A stretch of 7,718 bases of DNA, taken from assembly GCA_008501565.1 (NCBI GenBank), contig QQUL01000029.1, positions 1-7,718 on the forward strand, in the 5' to 3' direction. Positions within the stretch are counted from its first letter, which is position 1. Each line of letters starts with the position of its first letter. Made by a program: the position numbers and the translations under genes. The notes beneath the pieces were generated by a model. It was not told the origin of the DNA, made no database searches, and saw nothing but the letters and a program-made list of their open reading frames with translations. Shown one piece after another: positions 1-7,301 of the stretch. The stretch is from Armatimonadota bacterium (GTDB taxonomy: Bacteria; Actinomycetota; Acidimicrobiia; Spongiisociales; UBA5794).

Positions 1-37
1 TCCGTAGGCGCAAGCGATATTCGTAGGAGAGACGACC

Positions 38-310
38 GTGCTGACCGTGACCGACTGGCGGGAACTATCCGCTTGCCGAGCGTCCGACCCTGACATCTTC
101 TTCCCGGTGGGGACAACCGGGCCCGCCGTCGACATGATCGACAAGGCGACCGCCATCTGTTCGACGTGCACCGTTCTTGAGGAATGCCTTCTCTACGCCC
201 TTGAAACCAACCAGGAAGCGGGAGTTTGGGGCGGACTCCCCGAAGATGATCGGCGCCGCTACCGCAAGCGTTGGCTGGCTGAGCGCCGCCGGAGACGTCA
301 AGCGTCATAG
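38..310 (+). CDS. WhiB-family Fe-S transcriptional regulator
   Basis: A 90-residue WhiB-like (Wbl) protein. Wbl proteins are small actinobacterial regulators that bind a redox- or NO-sensitive [4Fe-4S] cluster and act on transcription with the principal sigma factor. The four cluster ligands are visible as C13, C41, C44 and C50 (single Cys, then CxxC, then x5-C). The family G[VI]WGG turn is present (GVWGG, residues 62-66), followed by an Arg/Lys-rich tail (residues 72-87) expected to contact DNA. Length is typical of the family. The start is GTG at 38, chosen because TAGGAGA at 24-30 sits 7 nt upstream; the N-terminus (LTVTDWRELSAC) then matches the usual short lead into the first Cys. It stands alone here, convergent with the DUF3107 gene. 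I cannot assign it to a numbered WhiB subgroup from this sequence alone. Confidence 0.95.
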   Translation: MLTVTDWRELSACRASDPDIFFPVGTTGPAVDMIDKATAICSTCTVLEECLLYALETNQEAGVWGGLPEDDRRRYRKRWLAERRRRRQAS

Positions 311-317
311 GCTGAAT

Positions 318-369
318 TCAGACCGGTCGCTCCGCTCCTTCACAGAAGTCAGAACGGTCGCTCCGCTCC
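318..369. repeat. Direct repeat pair, about 21 nt, 31-nt period
   Basis: Two copies at 318-338 and 349-369 differ at one base (323 C, 354 A) and share the exact 15-nt core CGGTCGCTCCGCTCC. They lie just downstream of the WhiB stop codon in the gap between convergent genes. The core has no self-complementary arms, so it is not a simple terminator. It may be a dispersed intergenic repeat of this genome; function unknown. Confidence 0.75.
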
Positions 370-392
370 CTTTCGGAATCCAAAACTCCCCG

Positions 393-439
393 TCGGTCAT
401 CGGTCATCGGTCATCGGACATCGGTCATCGGTCATCGGA
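393..439. repeat. 7-bp tandem repeat array (TCGGTCA)n
   Basis: Six complete 7-bp units run from 393 to 434, followed by a partial unit (435-439). Five units read TCGGTCA; the fourth (414-420) reads TCGGACA. The array ends directly against the stop codon of the minus-strand DUF3107 gene (complement of 440-442). There are no spacers, so this is a microsatellite-like array and not CRISPR. A 7-bp unit is prone to slippage and copy number may vary between strains. It is non-coding as far as I can see. Confidence 0.9.
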
Positions 440-664
440 TCAGAAGCCGACTCCCCGATCCTCTGGCTGGTCGATCTCCACGAAGGCGATGGAGTTGACG
501 TTTATCCCGAACCGGTGCCCACGTGTGTCCGTCACCCACATGACCGTGTCTTTGCCCTTCACGGCCTTCTCAAAGGTTGCAGCGATCGCGTCAGCATCGT
601 CGACGGCTATCTCAAGTTCTCGTGCCGAGGCCAAACCGATGCGCACGGTTGTGGTATCACTCAT
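440..664 (-). CDS. DUF3107 family protein
   Basis: A 74-residue protein matching the small actinobacterial DUF3107 family, whose function is not known to me. Supporting features are an N-terminal strand with the VRIGLASARELEI pattern (residues 7-19), a central helix, a VTDTRGHRFGI strand-turn-strand (residues 44-54), an IAFVEID strand (59-65) and the ending RGVGF, which resembles the family's RRVGF terminus. The start ATG (complement of 662-664) is preceded by a strong GGAGGAG site. It lies 68 nt downstream of mrp on the same strand and is probably co-transcribed with it. There is no signal peptide and no cysteine. The stop codon abuts the 7-bp tandem array. Family assignment is by pattern recognition only. 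Confidence 0.85.
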   Translation of the reverse strand: MSDTTTVRIGLASARELEIAVDDADAIAATFEKAVKGKDTVMWVTDTRGHRFGINVNSIAFVEIDQPEDRGVGF

Positions 665-732
665 GTCTTCTCCTCCGGTCAGACTGCTTCATCGTGGACG
701 ATCCCAAGCGGTTCATCACTCGTGACCCGCCA

Positions 733-1845
733 CTAGGAAATCACCAGGTCTGGATGGCTACGCAGGCGTGGTTTGCGGGCGACAAGCTCATCGGCGATCG
801 CCGCGAACGCCTTGGTCGCCTCACTGTCGGGATCAGCGATCACGATGGGCTGGCCGATGTCTCCACCCTCGCGAAGCTCCGGAACGAGCGGGATCTGTCC
901 GAGCAACGGGACATCAAGATCCGAAGCCAGCTGCTCACCGCCACCGGAACCAAACAGGTCATATCTCTTGCCATCGTCTGCCGTGAACCACGACATGTTC
1001 TCGACAACACCGACGACTTCTTGGTTGACCTTGGCCGCCATGAGGCCAGCCTTGACCGCAACACGTTGTGCGGCCGGTTGTGGTGTGGTCACGACGATGA
1101 TTTCCGAGCGCGGCAGATACTGCGAGATCGAGATCGAAACATCACCGGTTCCCGGAGGCATGTCGATGAGCAGGAAGTCGATGTCTCCCCAATAGACATC
1201 GACAAGGAATTGTTCGAGAGCCTTGTGCAGCATCGGTCCACGCCAGACGACCGCCTGTTCGGGGTCCACGAAGAAGTCCATGGAGATCGCTGCAACACCG
1301 TGGGCGACCGGCGGAATCAGCATCTCCTGGAGAACCGAAGGGGCACGATCGATTCCCATCATCTTCGGTATCGAGAACCCCCACACGTCGGCATCCATGA
1401 TCCCGACGCTGTAGCCCTTGTCGGTAAGAGCAAGAGCCAGGTTCACCGTCACGGACGATTTCCCGACCCCTCCCTTGCCTGAGGCAATACCGATGACCCG
1501 CGTTCGAGATCCCGGCTTGGCAAGGGTGACCTCTCGCTCCCCCGCAGCCTGTCCGCGCATTCTCGCGCCAAGGGCTTCCCGTTCGTCTTCGGTCATGGCA
1601 CGCATCTCCACCGAGCTGTTCGATACGCCAGCGCTCTCCGCTGCGTCCCGAATCCGGCTGAGGAGTTCCGTCTCCATTGGGTGGCCACCGAGTGGCAGAG
1701 CAAGTCGAATGACGACCGCGCCTGCGTTTTCCCCGGCATCGATCTCCTCGACGCTGTCAACCATGCCGAGGGAGCCGATCGCCGCCCGCAACTCGGGATC
1801 GATCACCGCTTCCACGGCGGCTCGAACTGCTACTGGATCTGTCAC
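733..1845 (-). CDS. mrp: Mrp/ApbC-type P-loop ATPase (Fe-S carrier family), cysteine-free
   Basis: A 370-residue Mrp/NBP35-family ATPase. Relatives bind and transfer Fe-S clusters to target enzymes in the cytoplasm. The N-terminal DUF59/MIP18-like domain spans roughly residues 4-85 and includes the IDPELR motif (15-20). The ParA/MinD-like domain follows, with deviant Walker A GKGGVGKS (123-130), DADVWG (151-156), switch motif DMPPGTGD (228-235) and GSGGGEQLA (299-307). The GTG start at 1845 is chosen because AGGAG (complement of 1853-1857) lies 7 nt upstream and the protein then begins VTDPVAVRAAVEAV, as family members do. A longer reading to 1974 would overlap the divergent regulator. The usual ENMS...CxxC cluster-binding segment reads ENMSWFTADDGKRYDLFG (282-299), and the whole protein has no cysteine, so classic cluster binding looks impossible. 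It leads an operon with DUF3107. Confidence 0.95.
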   Translation of the reverse strand: MTDPVAVRAAVEAVIDPELRAAIGSLGMVDSVEEIDAGENAGAVVIRLALPLGGHPMETELLSRIRDAAESAGVSNSSVEMRAMTEDEREALGARMRGQAAGEREVTLAKPGSRTRVIGIASGKGGVGKSSVTVNLALALTDKGYSVGIMDADVWGFSIPKMMGIDRAPSVLQEMLIPPVAHGVAAISMDFFVDPEQAVVWRGPMLHKALEQFLVDVYWGDIDFLLIDMPPGTGDVSISISQYLPRSEIIVVTTPQPAAQRVAVKAGLMAAKVNQEVVGVVENMSWFTADDGKRYDLFGSGGGEQLASDLDVPLLGQIPLVPELREGGDIGQPIVIADPDSEATKAFAAIADELVARKPRLRSHPDLVIS

Positions 1846-1878
1846 GTGAAGTCTCCTGAAGTGCGTACAAACGAGGGT

Positions 1879-1891
1879 AGTGGTGACCACT
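1879..1891. promoter_or_regulatory. Candidate operator palindrome between mrp and regulator
   Basis: AGTGGT-G-ACCACT is a perfect 6+6 palindrome with a single central base, in the 118-nt divergent gap 1846-1963. It abuts a possible minus-strand -10 box (TACCCT, complement of 1874-1879) that would serve mrp. Its size suits a dimeric winged-helix protein, and the regulator encoded next door is the obvious candidate ligand. This is inferred from position and symmetry alone. Confidence 0.4.
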
Positions 1892-1921
1892 GCATCACTG
1901 GTTCGGACGTCCCTGTCGGCG

Positions 1922-1945
1922 CGACCGCAGGTTCGGTCGTACAAT
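1922..1945 (+). promoter_or_regulatory. Putative promoter of the regulator-selenoprotein operon
   Basis: TACAAT at 1940-1945 is a good -10 box. It would place the transcript start near 1952, just ahead of the GCGGAGG ribosome site and the ATG at 1964. No convincing -35 hexamer is seen at the normal spacing. Directly upstream is an inverted repeat CGACCG-(6 nt)-CGGTCG (1922-1927 and 1934-1939), which could be a second operator. Confidence 0.4.
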
Positions 1946-1963
1946 GAGGCAGCGGAGGACGCC

Positions 1964-2629
1964 ATGGCTGACACAAGCTTCGATGAACAAATCGAAACCC
2001 TGACAGGGGCGCTCGGTGATGCGACGAGACGAGGGATCTACGTGATGATTCGCGAATCCCACGCTGCCGTGACGGCAAGCCAGATCGCTGCGAATTTCCA
2101 GATCCATCCCAACGTCGCTCGCCACCACTTAGACCGCTTGGTGACTGATGGATTCATCCGTGTCTCGGATCGTCAGCAATCCAAGGCAACGGCTGGTCGA
2201 CCCGCCAAACACTACGAGGCAACCGACAAATCCGTGTCGGTGCAGTACTCATCGAGCAAATACGATGCTCTCGCCGAACTGCTGGTTGCGGTCATCGATC
2301 GTCTCGATGATGGCTCTGCTGGCGAAATCGCCGCCTCGGTCGGCCACGACTACGGGCTTCGACTCGGCGCAGAGATCGGGGTACCCGACGATGAGGGCTA
2401 CGAGGTGGCCGCAATGGCGGTTGCGACATCAATGATGGGGCAAGGACTCGGTGCATCGACGGTGGCATCCGAGAACCGCATCGTCGCCCGCTTCTGCCCA
2501 CTCTCCGATCCGGATGCGGACGAGCCATCCGTCCTCCAGAGTCTCGACGAAGGAATCGTACGGGGACTCCTCGAAAGCGCGGCCGCACGGCCCGTCGTGG
2601 TCGAGCTCGATCGCCCATCGGTCTCATGA
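1964..2629 (+). CDS. Winged-helix transcriptional regulator (ArsR/COG2345-like)
   Basis: A 221-residue predicted DNA-binding regulator. Residues 12-66 form an ArsR-type helix-turn-helix: LGDATRRGIY, then TASQIAANFQIHPNVARHHLDRLVTDGFI, where the second helix reads VARHHLDRL. A wing follows with the GRPAKHYEAT motif (79-87), typical of the COG2345 group that also contains the Fe-S regulator SufR. The C-terminal half (95-210) is a ligand or dimer domain ending in RFCPLSDPDADEPSVLQSL and DEGIVRGLLES. Relatives often carry several cysteines in this tail; here only C178 is present, so a Cys-ligated Fe-S sensor is unlikely. The ATG at 1964 is chosen for GGAGG at 1954-1958. It is divergent from mrp and lies 13 nt before the selenoprotein gene, which points to co-transcription and probable control of both. 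The effector is unknown. Confidence 0.85.
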   Translation: MADTSFDEQIETLTGALGDATRRGIYVMIRESHAAVTASQIAANFQIHPNVARHHLDRLVTDGFIRVSDRQQSKATAGRPAKHYEATDKSVSVQYSSSKYDALAELLVAVIDRLDDGSAGEIAASVGHDYGLRLGAEIGVPDDEGYEVAAMAVATSMMGQGLGASTVASENRIVARFCPLSDPDADEPSVLQSLDEGIVRGLLESAAARPVVVELDRPSVS

Positions 2630-2642
2630 ATAACCCTTGCTG

Positions 2643-3197
2643 ATGGCGTGGATCGACACACCGCGCGAAGACGAATGGGAAGGCGCCCTCGCAGAGCTCT
2701 ACGCATCGGTTGTTGATCGTGAGCACAACCGCGTCGACAACATCATGCAGATCCATGCCTTGAATCCGCAGGCGATGGCAGCACACCAGGGGCTGTATGC
2801 ATCAGCCATGGCAGGAACGAAGAGTCTGCGCAAGGTTGACCGCGAGATGATTGCGCTCGTCGTGTCCAGCGCCAACGACTGTCACTACTGAGTGACTCAC
2901 CACCGCCGCGGTCTGCGGCGGCTTCTCAAGGACGACGATCTTCTCGCAGCCATAGAAGCTGACTGGCGCAATTCAGGGATTGACGACCGCCGCAAGGCGA
3001 TGCTCGGCTATTGCGAGAAACTGACGCTCCGTCCCCAGGACATGACCATCGAAGACGTAGAGGTCCTCCGGTCGGCCGGCTTCTCGGATCGTGACATCCT
3101 CGACATCTGCGAGGTGACCTCGTACTACGCCTACGTCAATCGCATCGCCGACGGCTTGGGCGTCCCACTCGAAACCTGGCTCCCCCAAGATGATTGA
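2643..3197 (+). CDS. AhpD-like peroxidase-related selenoprotein (in-frame TGA = Sec83)
   Basis: A 184-residue protein of the AhpD/carboxymuconolactone-decarboxylase superfamily, closest to the 'uncharacterized peroxidase-related enzyme' group. An in-frame TGA at 2889-2891 falls in the catalytic motif: E68-x11-C80-H-Y82-U83-V-T-H-H87. This superimposes on AhpD E118, C130, H132, C133 and H137, so Sec replaces the peroxidatic Cys. Before the TGA, HALNPQAMAAHQGLY and DREMIALVVSSAND fit the family; after it, YCEKLTLRPQD, LRSAGFSDRDILDI and YVNRIADGLGVPLETW continue the same alignment in the same frame. A SECIS-like hairpin follows at 2903-2921. The likely role is reduction of hydroperoxides or other thiol redox chemistry in the cytoplasm. 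The start ATG at 2643 has no clear ribosome site and follows the regulator stop by 13 nt, suggesting translational coupling; TTG at 2637 is an alternative. Selenium-incorporation genes are not in this window. The alternative reading, a nonsense-mutated pseudogene, is unlikely given the hairpin. Confidence 0.9.
2903..2921 (+). promoter_or_regulatory. Bacterial SECIS element
   Basis: CCGCCGC (2903-2909), loop GGTCT (2910-2914) and GCGGCGG (2915-2921) form a perfect 7-bp GC stem. The loop starts 19 nt after the TGA at 2889-2891, inside the 16-37 nt window used for bacterial SECIS, and its first two bases are G as the consensus asks. From memory, the E. coli fdhF element carries GGUCU in its loop at the same distance. 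The bulged U of the E. coli stem is absent. The hairpin lies within the coding region and encodes RRGLRR. Expected role: binding SelB loaded with Sec-tRNA(Sec) so that UGA is decoded as Sec. Confidence 0.85.
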
Positions 3198-3223
3198 CCC
3201 CGAACCCGCGTACCCAGGGTATA

Positions 3224-3246
3224 CGGACCCCCTATGTGGGGGTCTG
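3224..3246. terminator. Hairpin between convergent operons, probable bidirectional terminator
   Basis: GACCCCC (3226-3232), loop TATGT, GGGGGTC (3238-3244) form a perfect 7-bp stem, extended by a G-T and a C-G pair to 9 bp. It starts 27 nt after the selenoprotein stop and lies 37 nt before the DUF1801 stop on the other strand. There is no T-run on either side, so it is not a canonical intrinsic terminator, but placement between convergent genes supports the role. Confidence 0.55.
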
Positions 3247-3280
3247 GAGCCCACAGAACGGATCCTCATCAGACGTCTGA

Positions 3281-3727
3281 CTAGCGGATGCCTTTGGCCA
3301 TCTCGTAGACCTCGATGAAATCGTCAGGTGACAACGACGCGATGGTGTCACCGATGAGGTCGACAGGAAGATCGTCCAGCTTCTTGAAGCGGACACACGA
3401 CTTTCCCATGTCGAGCTTCTTCCCGGTCGCTCGATAGGTGTCGAGGAAAGCGTCACGTGTGCCGTCGTCTGAGTACACGCCGCTGAGGTACACAGCCATG
3501 TGGTTCTTCTGGCTTGCGAGCGCTGCATACATCAGTGGCTTCCCGTTGTATGTGTCGGGGTACGACGACAAGGGGATCTCGTACGAGATCATCCCCCAAT
3601 TCATGGTCTCGACGTATCCCTCAGGGAGATTGGCGACGATCACATCACGAACCGTCTCGATCGCCTCGCGTCGATCGTCGGAGAGCTGCGCAAGGTATTC
3701 CTCGACCGACCGGGCATCAGACTGCAT
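3281..3727 (-). CDS. DUF1801 (YdhG-like) domain protein
   Basis: A 148-residue DUF1801 protein. The fold is compact alpha/beta; the Bacillus subtilis member YdhG (Fra) has been described as a frataxin-like iron chaperone, but most members are uncharacterised. Visible features are an N-terminal helix SVEEYLAQLSDDRREAIETVRDVI (7-30), ANLPEGYVETMNWGMISYEIP (32-52; the E-x-x-x-W-G-M-x-x-Y pattern is typical), PLMYAALASQKNHMAVYL (64-81), GKSCVRFKKLDDLP (108-121) and a C-terminal helix. The ATG (complement of 3725-3727) has AGGG 7 nt upstream. It starts 20 nt after the acnA stop on the same strand, so the two are probably one transcript. If the iron-donor role holds, it could help supply or repair the aconitase cluster; that is inference. 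C111 is the only cysteine. Confidence 0.85.
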   Translation of the reverse strand: MQSDARSVEEYLAQLSDDRREAIETVRDVIVANLPEGYVETMNWGMISYEIPLSSYPDTYNGKPLMYAALASQKNHMAVYLSGVYSDDGTRDAFLDTYRATGKKLDMGKSCVRFKKLDDLPVDLIGDTIASLSPDDFIEVYEMAKGIR

Positions 3728-3747
3728 ACCGGAACCCTAATCAGTCG

Positions 3748-6420
<2,673 letters not shown>

Positions 6421-6664
6421 AGTGTCCTCTTCCGTTGGTGTCTGCGGTATCTGTGTTCAGCTTGCAAGACTAGGGGGTGTCTGCGGACGAATTCGGGGAG
6501 CAAGAAAGTGTGATGTTTCGTCTTTCGCGAACTCTGATGAACTTCCTACCAATCAGAGGGCTGCGAGGACACCGCTACGTAAAAACGCTACTCATTACCT
6601 ACCTCTCTCCCCGTTGCCATGGAATCCAGAGATCTAGCCGGAGAGCCGTCCTACCGTTGCAGCG
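6421..6664. promoter_or_regulatory. Divergent acnA / lipoprotein regulatory region with 11-nt direct repeat
   Basis: This 244-nt non-coding gap separates two divergent genes and must hold both promoters. GGTGTCTGCGG occurs exactly twice, at 6437-6447 and 6476-6486. The copies are 39 bp apart and flank a possible minus-strand -10 box (TAGTCT, complement of 6467-6472) for acnA, so they may be paired binding sites for an acnA regulator. For the plus strand, TACCGT (6652-6657) lies 7 nt before the ATG at 6665, compatible with a leaderless transcript, but no -35 is evident. A palindrome TTCGCGAA is at 6524-6531. I see no credible gene or RNA here. Confidence 0.45.
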
Positions 6665-7183
6665 ATGACAACACGACCGCATCCGCGCAGCGCGCTGCTC
6701 CTGCTCTTCGCAGCCCTGATCGTGGTGGTCTCTGCATGCTCTTCCGACACCGTCGATGAGCCTTCGGATCTCGAGCTTGCTCCGGACTTCGCCGTGCCGA
6801 CCGCTGCCGGGGGCACGTTCAGCATTGATAAGCACATCGCAGACGATGGTCGCCCGATCTTCTTAAACCTGTGGGCGTCGTGGTGTTTTCCATGCCGGGA
6901 GGAGATGCCAGCAATCGACGAGGCATCAAAGATCAACTCCGATATCGCTTTTGTCGGCATTTCGGTTCAGGACACAACCAGTGATGCCCAGGCATTTCTC
7001 GACGAAGTCCAGGTGTCGTACACGATCGGATTCGATGAAGAGGGCACCGTTGACGACGAGTATCGACCCCTCGGTCTCCCAGCTTCGTACATCATCTCAA
7101 GTGACGGGGTGATCCTCGAACGCATCTTCGGCAAGGTGACTGTCGAGGGTCTGGCGGAGAAGTTCAAAACCCACTTCGGGTAG
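6665..7183 (+). CDS. TlpA/ResA-like thioredoxin-fold lipoprotein
   Basis: A 172-residue exported thiol-disulfide oxidoreductase. Residues 1-25 are a lipoprotein signal: basic N-terminus (TTRPHPR), hydrophobic core (ALLLLFAALIVVV) and lipobox V-S-A-C with C25 as the lipidated residue. The thioredoxin-like domain spans about 38-170: APDFAVP (39-45), FLNLWASWCFPCREEMP (66-82) with active-site C74-F-P-C77, and the cis-Pro loop GLPASYII (137-144; P139). The TlpA/ResA group reduces extracytoplasmic thiols, for example in cytochrome c maturation, but no cytochrome gene is in view, so the partner is unknown. The ATG at 6665 has no close ribosome site; GGAGAG at 6640-6645 is too far, so the mRNA may be leaderless. 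It is divergent from acnA and alone in its orientation until the AzlC gene 118 nt downstream. Confidence 0.92.
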   Translation: MTTRPHPRSALLLLFAALIVVVSACSSDTVDEPSDLELAPDFAVPTAAGGTFSIDKHIADDGRPIFLNLWASWCFPCREEMPAIDEASKINSDIAFVGISVQDTTSDAQAFLDEVQVSYTIGFDEEGTVDDEYRPLGLPASYIISSDGVILERIFGKVTVEGLAEKFKTHFG

Positions 7184-7204
7184 CCGCTGCGGCAGATCGA
7201 GCAA

Positions 7205-7231
7205 CCGTCGGCGTCAGACGAGGGGCGACGG
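7205..7231 (+). terminator. Weak inverted repeat after lipoprotein gene, possible terminator
   Basis: CCGTCG (7205-7210) and CGACGG (7226-7231) are perfect 6-nt arms separated by 15 nt. They begin 22 nt after the lipoprotein stop. The loop is long and no T-run follows, so termination is only a possibility. The rest of the 7184-7301 gap shows no other clear element apart from the ribosome site of the next gene. Confidence 0.2.
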
Positions 7232-7301
7232 ACATTGGACGTGAACGTGAGGCTCGCACCGTTGCGGTAGCGTGGTCCGTTCGAGCAACAGGTAGGACCA
7301 A

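Noticed and set aside
393..439. CRISPR array
   Set aside because: Units are 7 bp and contiguous with no spacers, and no cas gene is present.
177..725. 182-codon plus-strand frame through the repeats
   Set aside because: It overlaps the WhiB 3' end and runs antisense over DUF3107; its middle merely translates the tandem array.
577..1482. 301-codon plus-strand open frame
   Set aside because: It is antisense to mrp, Arg/His-rich with no recognisable domain; a shadow of a GC-rich coding strand.
1880..1963. Regulator start at GTG 1880 (28 extra residues)
   Set aside because: The extension covers the promoter-like region and palindromes, whereas ATG 1964 has GGAGG at proper spacing and leads directly into the HTH domain.
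1846..1974. Longer Mrp reading starting at 1974 (43 extra residues with two Cys)
   Set aside because: It would overlap the start of the divergent regulator. The extension resembles no Mrp N-terminus, and the GTG at 1845 has an excellent ribosome site and the family's normal beginning.
2627..2642. TGA of the regulator as a second Sec codon joining it to the next gene
   Set aside because: The following gene is not in the same frame (offset of 13 nt after the stop), and no Cys-like context or hairpin is seen there.
2892..3197. Independent gene starting at GTG 2892
   Set aside because: It starts in the middle of the AhpD active-site motif, has no ribosome site and would lack the N-terminal half of the fold; in-frame Sec readthrough explains it better.
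6477..6668. Small plus-strand ORF upstream of the lipoprotein
   Set aside because: No ribosome site, no domain, low-complexity basic residues; it overlaps the next start and lies in a promoter region.
7183..7193. GCCGC-T-GCGGC as a terminator hairpin
   Set aside because: A one-base centre cannot form a stable loop and no T-run follows.
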